NCBI RefSeq assembly: GCF_019249245.1
Contig: NZ_JAESDK010000018.1
Location: 36,604 to 100,603, forward strand
Length of the DNA: 64,000 bases
From: Alteromonas lipotrueiana
GTDB taxonomy: Bacteria; Pseudomonadota; Gammaproteobacteria; Enterobacterales; Alteromonadaceae
Direction: 5' to 3'
The notes beneath the pieces are model-generated. The model was not told the DNA's origin, ran no database searches, and saw only the letters and a program-made list of their open reading frames with translations. Positions 1 to 9,058 of the stretch are shown here, in pieces. How positions within the stretch are numbered: the first letter of the stretch is position 1; each line of letters begins with the position of its first letter. The translations under genes and the position numbers were made by a program.

Positions 1-93
1 TTAGACAATAAAGGCAAGACTCTTGCAACCTCTAAACAGCAGACCTTTTTTATGCATCAGGCCACGGCGCTTATCAATAATAAAAATCAATAA
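1..93 (+). CDS. C-terminal end of an upstream gene, product unknown
   Basis: An open frame enters the window at base 1 and stops at TAA 91-93, giving 30 residues (ending INNKNQ). It precedes glnL in the same direction, with about 120 bp between them. In related gammaproteobacteria a small DUF4124-type gene often lies between glnA and glnL, which is one possibility, but these residues are too few to identify the family. An A/T-rich palindrome (ATCAATAA-G-TTATTGAT, 86-102) overlaps the stop codon and is too weak to call a terminator. Confidence 0.35.
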   Translation, partial: LDNKGKTLATSKQQTFFMHQATALINNKNQ

Positions 94-181
94 GTTATTG
101 ATTTGGCTAAGAACAGTCGTACCAGGTAGCGTAGGGGTTTAGAATAGAAAACATATAAGCCGATAATGAATCAGGCTACAA

Positions 182-198
182 TGCACCAATATTGTGCA
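182..198 (+). promoter_or_regulatory. NtrC-type binding site upstream of glnL
   Basis: TGCACCAATATTGTGCA matches the enteric NtrC operator consensus TGCACC-N5-GGTGCA at 11 of 12 defined positions. It ends 17 bp before the glnL ATG and overlaps a possible -10 hexamer (TACAAT, 177-182). In E. coli a comparable site over the glnL promoter lets phosphorylated NtrC repress glnLG. The same negative autoregulation is inferred here. A TTG that could extend glnL upstream lies inside the site, which argues for the downstream ATG as the start. Confidence 0.7.
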
Positions 199-215
199 AG
201 AGGCATTCGCTCTTC

Positions 216-1295
216 ATGTTAGATTATCAGCCCGCTCCGGCTAAGCTATTAAACAACCTCAATACTGTTGTTCTTATCACTAACAAAGAACTCCAGATTA
301 TTTATGTTAACCAAGCGGCAGAAGCGTTGTTCGCCACAGGGGTGAAGCAGCTTCAGGGTCATCTTTTAACTGATTTTTTTGTTCCAGGCATTCTACAGGA
401 TCAGCGGCTTCGGGCGGCGAGACGTCGTGGTGAAGATTTTACCGAAAACGAAATAAGTCTTATTTTTCGAGACAATCGCACTGCCCTGATCGATTTAACA
501 GTAACAAATATGCAAAATCAGAATGATCGCCAAATAGTGTTTGAAGCCAGAGTGGTTGACCAACAAAAGCGTATTTCCCGCGAAAATCAGCAAAATGCTC
601 AGCATTACGCGGCCCGAGAGCTGGTGCGCGGGTTGGCTCATGAGATCAAAAATCCTTTAGGGGGCATTCGGGGCGCGGCGCAGTTGTTGGCTAAACGGCT
701 ACAAAAGCCTGATGATCTGGAATTTACGCAAATGATTGTAGAGCAGTCAGACCGGTTAAGAAACCTGGTCGATCGTCTGCTTGGTCCCAACACCCTGCCG
801 CGTCGTCAGTGGTGTAACGTTCATCAGACCCTTGAACGGGTTCGTAGTCTGGTGACCGTTGACCCAGAAAATTCGGTGACGTTAATTCGTGATTATGATC
901 CTAGTATTCCTGAGGTTTATATCGACCCTGACATGATTCAACAGGCCTTACTCAATATCGTCAGAAACAGCGTGCAGGCGTTGGGGCAGGCCCGCAGCAC
1001 AAACCCCACAATTGTTATTATAAGCCGGGTAGAACGACAGATGACCATCCACGGAAAACGTCATCCGTTAGTTGCGCAGCTAAGTGTTCGTGACAACGGA
1101 CCGGGCATTCCTTCTGAAATTCGCGATACCCTGTTTTACCCCATGGTAAGTACTAAAACGGGGGGAAGTGGTCTGGGATTATCGATAGCTCAAACATTAA
1201 TTGACCACCATTCAGGGCGTATTGATATTGACAGCTCGCCGGGTCACACCGAAGTTAAGATGTACCTTCCTATCGAACGTAAGGAACCTTTGTAA
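216..1295 (+). CDS. glnL: nitrogen regulation sensor histidine kinase NtrB/GlnL
   Basis: This 359-residue protein is the cytosolic kinase/phosphatase that controls NtrC phosphorylation in response to PII (GlnB) and so to nitrogen status. An N-terminal PAS domain (about residues 10-120) is followed by a HisKA domain with the phospho-acceptor His142 in GLAHEIKNPLGG, then an HATPase domain with the N box (NIVRNSVQAL), the G1 box DNGPGIP and the GGSGLGLS G2 box. There are no membrane segments, as expected for NtrB. The ATG at 216 follows AAGAGG (198-203); a TTG at 192 would sit inside the NtrC operator and is less likely. The stop codon directly abuts the glnG start, so the two genes are co-transcribed. 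Confidence 0.95.
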   Translation: MLDYQPAPAKLLNNLNTVVLITNKELQIIYVNQAAEALFATGVKQLQGHLLTDFFVPGILQDQRLRAARRRGEDFTENEISLIFRDNRTALIDLTVTNMQNQNDRQIVFEARVVDQQKRISRENQQNAQHYAARELVRGLAHEIKNPLGGIRGAAQLLAKRLQKPDDLEFTQMIVEQSDRLRNLVDRLLGPNTLPRRQWCNVHQTLERVRSLVTVDPENSVTLIRDYDPSIPEVYIDPDMIQQALLNIVRNSVQALGQARSTNPTIVIISRVERQMTIHGKRHPLVAQLSVRDNGPGIPSEIRDTLFYPMVSTKTGGSGLGLSIAQTLIDHHSGRIDIDSSPGHTEVKMYLPIERKEPL

Positions 1296-2708
1296 ATGAA
1301 CAATGAGTCAGTATGGATTGTAGATGATGACAGTTCTATTCGATGGGTATTGCAAAAAGCGTTACAAGCCGCCCAGATAAGCTGTTTAACGTTCGATAAC
1401 CCTCAGGATGTGTTGCGCCAGTTGCAAAGCGGTGAGCGCCCCCAAACGGTTATTTCTGATGTTCGTATGCCACAAATGGATGGCATGACGTTGCTCCAGG
1501 AAATTCATCGCTTTGAACAGGATATGCCGGTTATTATAATGACTGCGCACTCAGACCTGGATAGTGCTGTTGGTGCCTATCAAAGTGGCGCTTTTGAGTA
1601 TCTGCCAAAGCCATTTGATATTGATGAAGCCATCACCTTAACCCAGCGGGCGCTGGCACATCGCCGCGAACAAACATTACAGCGCCCCTCTACCGATGAG
1701 CAGGCGTTGCCGCAGATTGTTGGCGAAGCGCCGGCTATGCAAGAAGTGTTTCGGGCTATTGGGCGCTTATCTCACTCTTCGATAAACGTACTTATCAACG
1801 GGCAGTCAGGTACAGGTAAAGAGCTGGTTGCGCATGCTTTGCATCAACATAGCCCCCGTAGCGCAAATCCTTTTATTGCGTTGAATGTGGCTGCTATTGC
1901 CGCTGATCTTGTAGAGTCCGAATTGTTTGGTCATGAAAAAGGCGCCTTTACCGGAGCCCAAAGCACCCGCCACGGCCGTTTTGAACAGGCACACACCGGT
2001 ACTTTGTTTCTTGATGAAATTGGCGATATGCCAATAGCGGTACAGACCCGCTTATTACGGGTGTTGGCCGAGGGGCAATTTTATCGGGTTGGCGGCCACC
2101 AGCCGGTTAATGTTGATGTGCGCATTATTGCCGCGACCCATCAAAATCTGGAGCAGCGCGTACGTGAAGGACAATTTCGGGAAGACTTGTTTCATCGTTT
2201 AAATGTTATTCGCATTCATATACCGTCACTGACAGAGCGCCGTGAAGACATTCCACTTTTGGCATCGCGTTTTTTACGACAAGCTGCGTTAGAGCTAAAA
2301 GTAGAACCAAAAACATTAAGCAAAGAAGCGCAAACCAATATGATGCAACTAAGCTGGCCTGGAAACGTACGGCAACTTGAAAATGTGTGTCGTTGGCTGA
2401 CGGTAATGGCCAGTGGTCAGGAAATTTTTTCTGCTGATTTGCCGCAGGAACTTTATACCGAAGATACCACTGACTCCACCGCGCTTTCATCGTCTTGCTG
2501 GCCCGATGTACTTGCAAAATGGGCAGATGAACAATTGAGTTCGGGGAAAACCAATATATTGGTAGACGCCTCCCATACCTTCGAAAAGATACTTTTACAA
2601 CGAGCTTTAAAGCATTCTCATGGGCATAAACAAGACGCTGCCAGACTCCTAGGCTGGGGCCGCAATACACTTACCCGTAAGCTCAAAGAGTTAAACACCA
2701 GCGAGTGA
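1296..2708 (+). CDS. glnG: nitrogen regulation response regulator NtrC/GlnG, sigma-54 activator
   Basis: This 470-residue sigma-54-dependent activator has three domains. The N-terminal receiver carries phospho-acceptor Asp55 (VISDVRMPQMDG). The central AAA+ domain has Walker A GQSGTGKE, the sigma-54-contacting GAFTGA loop and Walker B GTLFLDEIGDMP. The C-terminus is a Fis-type helix-turn-helix (GHKQDAARLLGWGRNTLTRKL). Once phosphorylated by GlnL it activates nitrogen-assimilation promoters such as glnA. Its ATG begins immediately after the glnL TAA, and AAGGAACC within the end of glnL provides the ribosome site. The NtrC-like operator at 182-198 implies autoregulation. Length and motifs are standard. 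Confidence 0.96.
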   Translation: MNNESVWIVDDDSSIRWVLQKALQAAQISCLTFDNPQDVLRQLQSGERPQTVISDVRMPQMDGMTLLQEIHRFEQDMPVIIMTAHSDLDSAVGAYQSGAFEYLPKPFDIDEAITLTQRALAHRREQTLQRPSTDEQALPQIVGEAPAMQEVFRAIGRLSHSSINVLINGQSGTGKELVAHALHQHSPRSANPFIALNVAAIAADLVESELFGHEKGAFTGAQSTRHGRFEQAHTGTLFLDEIGDMPIAVQTRLLRVLAEGQFYRVGGHQPVNVDVRIIAATHQNLEQRVREGQFREDLFHRLNVIRIHIPSLTERREDIPLLASRFLRQAALELKVEPKTLSKEAQTNMMQLSWPGNVRQLENVCRWLTVMASGQEIFSADLPQELYTEDTTDSTALSSSCWPDVLAKWADEQLSSGKTNILVDASHTFEKILLQRALKHSHGHKQDAARLLGWGRNTLTRKLKELNTSE

Positions 2709-2995
2709 TTTGGTGGGGGTAGTGCCCTGCCCTTTCTCTTTAATATCAAACCTGACAAGCTTCTTTCCTGCGTGTTGATAACCGTTTGCTCTGCGATGGT
2801 TCTATATCCTTTCAACTAAACGATTTAAGTGTTTATACACCTGTCAACTAACACCGCTTTCAAATCCTTCTACAGCTGTAACTTAATTGTTTAAGTTTTT
2901 GTCGTTTTTTGCTTGAGCCTGAGAGAATAAGCCGGTATTGTTAACGCGATGTAACATCAAAGTTGCACGCACACACATTTGAGAAGGCATATAGA
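2709..2995 (+). promoter_or_regulatory. intergenic region upstream of the TonB receptor gene
   Basis: This stretch of 287 bp has no gene. Two symmetrical sequences stand out: ACTTAA-TTGT-TTAAGT at 2881-2896, followed by T-rich sequence, and TGTTA-N8-TAACA at 2939-2956 with a CG-containing centre. The second lies about 40 bp before the receptor ATG and resembles LacI-family operators in form, so it may be the control site of the receptor/halogenase genes. This is inference from symmetry only. GAGAAGGC near 2980 is the likely ribosome site. Confidence 0.3.
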
Positions 2996-5920
2996 ATGAA
3001 AACATCCAAACTGTTCAAACCTGCACTGCTTTCATTTGCAGTCAGTTCGGCATTATACGCTGGCCAGATTATGGCTCAGGAAGACCCAATATTGACTTCG
3101 GATAGTGCTGAAGACGTTGAGGTTATTTCTGTAAAAGGGATCCGCGGTTCACTGATACGGGCTCAGGCAGTGAAGATGGACAACTCGTCTATTGTAGAGG
3201 CAATATCTGCAGAAGACATAGGTAAATTACCCGACTCATCTATAGCCGAATCTTTGGCTCGTCTTCCCGGTATGGCCGGTGAGCGGGTAGGCGGCAGAAC
3301 CTCAGGTGTGTCTGTACGTGGCTTTAAAGAAGATTTTACCGGCACCTCATTAAACGGACGCGAACTTATTGGTATTGGCGACAACCGAGGGGTTGAATAC
3401 GACCTTTACCCCGCCGAAATAATGACCGGGGCAACTATTTATAAAACTACCGATGCGTCACTGCTGGTCCAGGGCATTGGTGGAACGGTCGACTTACAAA
3501 CCGTGCGTCCCCTCGTGGCCCAGGAAACACTGACACTTACCGGTGTATTTGAACAGGGTGGAAACGAGTCTGACAATCCCGAATTTGATAACGACGGACA
3601 TCGCTATGCTCTGTCTTTTGTAGAAAAGTTTGCCGACGATAAAATTGGTCTGGCATTGGCTATCGCGTCAACCGAGTCTCCCCGAAACGAACGTAAATAT
3701 GGGGTTTGGGGCTATGGCGAAAATAACGGCGCGCTTATCCCTTCAGGGCTTGACACTCAGGCTATCAGCCGTGTGTTAGAGCGCGATACTATATCAGCTA
3801 TTTTTCAGTGGCGACCCAATGAAAATCTGGATGTCGTTGTCGATGTGCTGGATATAGAATATTCAGACTCAGGGGTTATTCGTGGTTTTATCGAACCGTT
3901 TGAACTGGATGCCGAAAGCTTATCAGGCTCTGGCGCAAATTCTACCGGAACCCAGGTTAATGCAAACCCGGTATTGCGTACTGACCCTGCGCAAAAAGAC
4001 GGTGAACTATCAATCTATGGCCTGAACCTGACCTACCATGTCAACGACAGTTGGTCAGTAGAGCTTGACGTTGCCGATAGCCAGTCGAATAAACGTGACC
4101 TGCGGGGTGAATCTTACGCGGGTCTGGCGCGAAACGGTGCGGCCATTGCCGATGCTGATCAACGTACCCGTAATTTCACTATGAGCCCTGACGGTATCAT
4201 GTTTACCGACAGTAGCGGTTTGGGTGCATTTTCAGACCCTTCATTATTACAATTAGCAGGCCCCCAACCCTGGGGTGGCGGCATGGCCAGCCTGGCTGAC
4301 CAGTTCGAGACCGATGTTCAGCGCGCTGATGGCGAAACCTACAACTACATCAATGCACAGGATGGCTTTCTTAATTTCGCCGACTTTGAAGAAGAGCTGA
4401 CCACCATGCGTTTGGAAACCTTTGGTTTTGTTGAATGGGGCATGGTAACGAAAGTCAATGTTGGTGTGGCGTATACCGATCGTTTCAAGAGCAAAAATAA
4501 CAAGGGATTCTTCGCCACCGCGTCATCCTATCCTAATTCAACTGCTATTCCGTCTGACTATCTTTATGATGGACTAACCGACTTAACCTGGGCAGGTTTA
4601 GGTCAGGTTGTAGCTTATGATGGTTTCGCACCCTATAACGATGGCGAGTACACACTCAACGATGCGGGTTTGTTAGAGCCTGATCGCTTGGGCGATACGT
4701 ACGAAATTAATGAAGAAGTAACCACCGTATTTGCCAAATTCGATTTTCAAACAGACATTGCAGACTATTTTGTGACCGGTAACATTGGCGCTCAATATGT
4801 GCAAACTGATCAAAGCTCTTCAGGTTTCATCGGTATTGTAGGTTCTAATTTTAAAGTGTGTGATGCTGATGGCAACGGTGAAATAGATGCAGATTGTTTC
4901 GTCGATATCGCTGATGACTACTCTCACTTTTTACCCAGTTTTAACCTGAGCGTAGAATTGGCTGAAAATCGTTACATGCGCTTTGCGGCATCAAAAACCA
5001 TCAGCCGTGCTCGTATTGACCAGATGAAAGCGTCGGGTTTTGTAAAGTTTGACCAGAATATCAACCAAATTGCTATCCCCAATACTGCCGAGGCAGTCGA
5101 CGAATATGGCTCTCCCTGGTCAAAGTTTCAGGGCAACCCGCGGTTGAGACCGTTAGAAGCCAACAACTACGATCTGTCGTTTGAAAACTACTTTGAACAG
5201 GAAGGATACGTTTCGGTAGCGCTGTTTTACAAAGACCTGGTCAACTGGACCCGCGACGGTAATGAAACGATTGATTTTACCAACGACCCGACCAATGATG
5301 GCGCTAACTATTTTATCCCAGGCTTTCATGATCGTACCGTTGGCGCTGATGGCCTGGTAGGTCCAGATGGCACTGAATACGCTCCGGGTACTTATTTAAC
5401 CCCACCTGATCTTGGCACGTTTTCATTCTTTGAAGATGGCCTGACCGGTTCGGTTAAAGGCGCTGAGTTAACCGCGCAAATACCGTTGAGTATGGTTTCT
5501 GATATGCTCGAAGGCTTTGGTTTGGCTGGCTCTGCTACCTTTATTGATGCTGAGCTTGAAGATGGCAAACCTATTCCCGGCCAGTCTGATCGTGTTTATT
5601 CGATGACCGCTTACTATGAAATGGGTGGACTGGAACTTAGGGTGGCAGCCACTGACCGCGCTGAGTACTTTACCTACCAACGTGGTGGTTCTAACAAAAT
5701 TGAAGAAGCAACCCGTAGCGGCATTACCCAGGTAGATGCGCAAATCAGCTACGACTTCCAGGACTCAGGCATTCAATATCTTGAGGGGCTGCGTGTGTCG
5801 TTACAAGGCACCAACCTAACTGATGAAGAAGAAGAGACTCGTGACGAAAGCGGCTTAGTCACATTGCGCCGCGAGTTTGGTCCATCTTACCTGCTTAACT
5901 TCAACTACTCGTTTTATTAA
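2996..5920 (+). CDS. TonB-dependent outer-membrane receptor
   Basis: This 974-residue outer-membrane active transporter starts with a signal peptide (MKTSKLFKPALLSFAVSSAL, cleavage near AQA/AQE). A plug domain follows (ISVKGIRGSL, DIGKLPDSSIAESLARLPG, VSVRGF, GTVDLQT), then a beta-barrel ending SYLLNFNYSFY with the aromatic terminus used for barrel assembly. It takes up a scarce substrate using TonB energy. The plug style (KGIRGSL, 'LPDSSIAESLARLPG') is that of the large Alteromonadales/Xanthomonas group usually tied to carbohydrate use, not siderophores, but the ligand cannot be read from sequence. ATG 2996 is chosen over 2963 because it begins the signal peptide and has GAGAAGG upstream. 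Two halogenase-like genes follow the downstream terminator. Confidence 0.92.
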   Translation: MKTSKLFKPALLSFAVSSALYAGQIMAQEDPILTSDSAEDVEVISVKGIRGSLIRAQAVKMDNSSIVEAISAEDIGKLPDSSIAESLARLPGMAGERVGGRTSGVSVRGFKEDFTGTSLNGRELIGIGDNRGVEYDLYPAEIMTGATIYKTTDASLLVQGIGGTVDLQTVRPLVAQETLTLTGVFEQGGNESDNPEFDNDGHRYALSFVEKFADDKIGLALAIASTESPRNERKYGVWGYGENNGALIPSGLDTQAISRVLERDTISAIFQWRPNENLDVVVDVLDIEYSDSGVIRGFIEPFELDAESLSGSGANSTGTQVNANPVLRTDPAQKDGELSIYGLNLTYHVNDSWSVELDVADSQSNKRDLRGESYAGLARNGAAIADADQRTRNFTMSPDGIMFTDSSGLGAFSDPSLLQLAGPQPWGGGMASLADQFETDVQRADGETYNYINAQDGFLNFADFEEELTTMRLETFGFVEWGMVTKVNVGVAYTDRFKSKNNKGFFATASSYPNSTAIPSDYLYDGLTDLTWAGLGQVVAYDGFAPYNDGEYTLNDAGLLEPDRLGDTYEINEEVTTVFAKFDFQTDIADYFVTGNIGAQYVQTDQSSSGFIGIVGSNFKVCDADGNGEIDADCFVDIADDYSHFLPSFNLSVELAENRYMRFAASKTISRARIDQMKASGFVKFDQNINQIAIPNTAEAVDEYGSPWSKFQGNPRLRPLEANNYDLSFENYFEQEGYVSVALFYKDLVNWTRDGNETIDFTNDPTNDGANYFIPGFHDRTVGADGLVGPDGTEYAPGTYLTPPDLGTFSFFEDGLTGSVKGAELTAQIPLSMVSDMLEGFGLAGSATFIDAELEDGKPIPGQSDRVYSMTAYYEMGGLELRVAATDRAEYFTYQRGGSNKIEEATRSGITQVDAQISYDFQDSGIQYLEGLRVSLQGTNLTDEEEETRDESGLVTLRREFGPSYLLNFNYSFY

Positions 5921-5933
5921 TCCTCGCTCGTAA

Positions 5934-5975
5934 TCCCGCCAGACAAGATTAACAGTCTGGCGGGAATCTTTGATT
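5934..5975 (+). terminator. intrinsic terminator after the TonB receptor
   Basis: A perfect 11-bp stem, TCCCGCCAGAC (5934-5944) with GTCTGGCGGGA (5955-5965), has a 10-nt loop and is followed by a T-rich tract. It separates the receptor from the halogenase pair and may give partial read-through control. Confidence 0.85.
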
Positions 5976-6048
5976 TTGCTTTGCTTTTTGCGCATTTTTA
6001 TCTACAGTCAGGCGCTAAGCAATTTGTTGTACAAACCAAGGAATCTGC

Positions 6049-7539
6049 ATGACTAGCCCCATTCGTAAAGTCGTTATCGCCGGCGGCGGTACCGCTGGAT
6101 GGATGAGTGCAGCATTACTAAAAAAAGTGCTGCCCCATTTAGAAATAGAACTGGTCGAATCGCCTGATATTGGCACCATCGGTGTAGGTGAAGCCACCAT
6201 TCCCCCCATCCAAACCTTTAATCAGTTTTTAGGTGTGGACGAAAACGCTTTTTTACGCGAAACCAATGGCACCATTAAGCTGGCTATTTCATTTGAAAAC
6301 TGGCGGGTACCAGGTGAAAGCTACCTTCATACCTTCGGCGCCCCGGGTGCAACCCTAGGGTTTTGCGGATTTCAACATTTTTGGCTACGGGCTAAACAAG
6401 CCGGTCTAAAACAGTCGCTATGGGATTTTGATTTAAACTACTTAAGTTGCAAAGCCGGAAAATTTAATAAAATTCAGACCGAAAATCAGGTTTATTCGAT
6501 GGGTTATGCCTACCATTTTGATTCTTCGCTCTATGGGCAGTTTTTGCGACGTTTAGCCGAGCAAGCCGGGGTTAAGCGGACCGAAGGCACCATTGACCAT
6601 GTAGCACAAAATACGCAGACGGGTTTTGTGGAAGCCTTGCAGCTTAAAAATGGCAAACAGCTTAAAGGTGACATGTTTATTGACTGTACCGGAATGCAGG
6701 GGTTGTTATTACAAAAAGCGCTCGGCGTAAATTATGAAGACTGGTCGCATTGGCTGTGCGCTGACAGTGCTCTTGCGGTACCTTCAAAGCGCCATGAACA
6801 CACGCTGCCCTATACCCGCAGTATAGCTCATAAAGTGGGGTGGCAATGGCGCATTCCGCTGACCAATCGCAATGGTAATGGTCTGGTGTATTCATCACAG
6901 TATTTAACTGAAAACGACGCTCACGATACGTTGATGAGCAATTTAGATACCGAGGCATTAGATGCCCCCCGCACCATTCGTTTTAAAACCGGGCGCACTG
7001 AACAGCAATGGGCAAAAAATGTTGTGGGTATTGGTCTTTCCAGTGGTTTTTTAGAGCCGTTGGAGTCGACCAGCATTCACTTGATTCAGTCAGGCCTTGT
7101 TCGTCTGCTGAAGCTGTTTCCTAAAGATGAGATTCTTGCTTCGTCGCAGGCGCTTTACAATCGCGATTCAAAAGAAGAATTTGAAACGATTCGCGACTTC
7201 ATTATTTTACATTATTATCAGAATGAAAGAACCGATTCAGACTTTTGGCAGGATATGCGGCGTATTGCCCTACCTGATCGGTTACAACAAAAAATTGCCG
7301 CATTCAAAGACTCCGCTACCATCTTTAACGAAAACAGTGATATTTTTCGCGATGCGTCGTGGGTGCAGGTAATGATGGGCCAGGGTATTATCCCGAAAAG
7401 CTATCATCCCAGTGCAGGCGCATATTCTGACGAAGCTATTTTGTCATTGATGCAGAAAATTTATCAGGCAAAACAACAACCCTTAGGGCAGATGCTAAGT
7501 CACGATGAATTTTTAACCCGCTTTACGGCCGCTAAATGA
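6049..7539 (+). CDS. FAD-dependent tryptophan halogenase family protein (first of two)
   Basis: This 496-residue protein belongs to the flavin-dependent halogenase family (PrnA/RebH-like). The FAD-binding GGGTAGW motif is at residues 12-18 and GVGEATIP near 45. Lys77 (TNGTIKLAI) aligns with the catalytic Lys79 of PrnA. The WxWxIP signature (WQWRIP, from Trp265) is present, as is FLEPLEST, whose glutamate (Glu339) corresponds to PrnA Glu346. Characterised members chlorinate or brominate free tryptophan or other aromatics using FADH2. Many marine homologues sit beside TonB receptors in nutrient-uptake loci, where the real substrate is unknown. AAGGA precedes the ATG, and the gene overlaps the next by 4 bp. 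No flavin reductase gene is nearby. Confidence 0.88.
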   Translation: MTSPIRKVVIAGGGTAGWMSAALLKKVLPHLEIELVESPDIGTIGVGEATIPPIQTFNQFLGVDENAFLRETNGTIKLAISFENWRVPGESYLHTFGAPGATLGFCGFQHFWLRAKQAGLKQSLWDFDLNYLSCKAGKFNKIQTENQVYSMGYAYHFDSSLYGQFLRRLAEQAGVKRTEGTIDHVAQNTQTGFVEALQLKNGKQLKGDMFIDCTGMQGLLLQKALGVNYEDWSHWLCADSALAVPSKRHEHTLPYTRSIAHKVGWQWRIPLTNRNGNGLVYSSQYLTENDAHDTLMSNLDTEALDAPRTIRFKTGRTEQQWAKNVVGIGLSSGFLEPLESTSIHLIQSGLVRLLKLFPKDEILASSQALYNRDSKEEFETIRDFIILHYYQNERTDSDFWQDMRRIALPDRLQQKIAAFKDSATIFNENSDIFRDASWVQVMMGQGIIPKSYHPSAGAYSDEAILSLMQKIYQAKQQPLGQMLSHDEFLTRFTAAK

Positions 7540-9002
7540 ATTCAGAACATCGTATCATTATTGCCGGAGGCGGCACAGCAGGCTGGATGACTGCAGCCTT
7601 GACGGCCCACCGTTTCAAACATTTCCCTGTCTCTATCACATTAGTTGAATCATCTCAGATTGCCACCATTGGCGTGGGCGAAGGTTCAACTCCCAGCCTT
7701 AAACAATTTTTCACCGAGCTGGGGATTAGCGATGAGACATGGATGCCAGAGTGCAGCGCAACTTACAAAGTGGGGATTCAGTTTTGTGACTGGAGCCCGG
7801 CCTCGGGTGTACCACAATACCGGCACCCGTTTATCTCGCAGCTCGATACTTTTTCGCAGCGACCCTTTGAGGTAAATTGCCAGACCCGGCGTCTGGGACT
7901 GGATGTTACCACCCTCCCCGATAAGTTTTTATTCAACGGTTATCTGGCCAAAGCACAGTGTCTTCCGGTTACGCCACCAAATTTTCCGTTTCGAATGGAA
8001 TATGGCTATCACTTTGATTCGGCGCGGTTGGGACAATTTTTAAAAAAGCACGCGCAGAGTTTAGGCGTTCAACATGTTGATGCCAAAATTGCAGGGGTGG
8101 ACACCCACCCTGATGGCAGTCTCAGCTCCCTTATCGATACCAACTCAAATCACTACAACGGCGATCTATTTATTGACTGCACCGGCTTTCGTTCGCTGTT
8201 GTTGCAACAAACTCTGAATGTGCCTTTTACCTCGTTTGCCGACAACCTTTTTAACAACAAAGCTATGGTACTGGCGACCGAGCCCACTTCGCCACTGCCG
8301 GTGGAAACCAAAGCTACGGCATTAAGCAATGGCTGGGCCTGGCAAATTCCATTACAAACCCGTACTGGCAACGGTTATGTGTACAGCGATGCCTATCAAA
8401 GCCAAGACTCTGCTGAACAAGAGTTTCGTCGCTATCTGGGTGTAAGCGATGCAGCGCAGATTGAGCATTTATCAATGCAGGTAGGTCAGGTTGAGCAGCA
8501 CTGGGTTAAAAACTGTGTGGCGCTAGGACTATCGCAAGGTTTTATTGAGCCTTTGGAAGCCACTGCTCTGCATCTGGTGTATCAATCGGCAAGGCTGCTT
8601 TGCGAGCAATACCAAAAAAGTGGGTTTAACGCGCAGCAAAGCGGTACCTATAATCAGCAAGTGAGTACGCAGTTTGATAATGTGCGCGACTACATTGTGG
8701 CTCACTACAAGCTCAATACCCGTAATGATACCGCTTACTGGCAGCACAATCGCAATAACGGTAAGTTGTCTGATTCGTTGATGCAAATTCTCGACACCTG
8801 GTATCGTGGTGAAGACCTTGCGGCGCATTTAACTAAAAAAGCGCATCTTACTCATTTTAATAGCATTTCATGGCATTGCCTGCTAGCAGGATATGGAACT
8901 TTTCCAGCGTTAGCAACGCAACAGCCCGGTCAGGGTGACTTATTTAAGGAGCATCAGTTGCAACAGTTTTTTGAAGGATGCCTACTTAACTTTAAAGCCT
9001 GA
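7536..9002 (+). CDS. FAD-dependent tryptophan halogenase family protein (second of two)
   Basis: This 488-residue paralogue of the preceding gene begins within its stop codon (ATGA overlap), so it is translationally coupled. It keeps the FAD motif GGGTAGW, GVGEGSTP, Lys78 (ATYKVGI) in the position of the catalytic lysine, WAWQIP (from Trp267) and GFIEPLEAT. Both copies therefore look catalytically competent. They differ most in the substrate-side region after the lysine, where this copy has a different loop (residues about 85-140), suggesting different substrates or a heteromeric pair. Function beyond the family is not established. Confidence 0.86.
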   Translation: MNSEHRIIIAGGGTAGWMTAALTAHRFKHFPVSITLVESSQIATIGVGEGSTPSLKQFFTELGISDETWMPECSATYKVGIQFCDWSPASGVPQYRHPFISQLDTFSQRPFEVNCQTRRLGLDVTTLPDKFLFNGYLAKAQCLPVTPPNFPFRMEYGYHFDSARLGQFLKKHAQSLGVQHVDAKIAGVDTHPDGSLSSLIDTNSNHYNGDLFIDCTGFRSLLLQQTLNVPFTSFADNLFNNKAMVLATEPTSPLPVETKATALSNGWAWQIPLQTRTGNGYVYSDAYQSQDSAEQEFRRYLGVSDAAQIEHLSMQVGQVEQHWVKNCVALGLSQGFIEPLEATALHLVYQSARLLCEQYQKSGFNAQQSGTYNQQVSTQFDNVRDYIVAHYKLNTRNDTAYWQHNRNNGKLSDSLMQILDTWYRGEDLAAHLTKKAHLTHFNSISWHCLLAGYGTFPALATQQPGQGDLFKEHQLQQFFEGCLLNFKA

Positions 9003-9026
9003 GGGGACGATTGAATTAGCAGACGC

Positions 9027-9053
9027 AAACAGCGTAGTCGTACAGCTGTTTTA
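9027..9053 (+). terminator. possible terminator between convergent genes
   Basis: AAACAGC (9027-9033) and GCTGTTT (9045-9051) form a 7-bp stem with an 11-nt loop and a short T run. It lies in the only gap (9003-9058) between the second halogenase and the convergent tolC-like gene. The stem is weak. Confidence 0.4.
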
Positions 9054-9058
9054 ATCCA

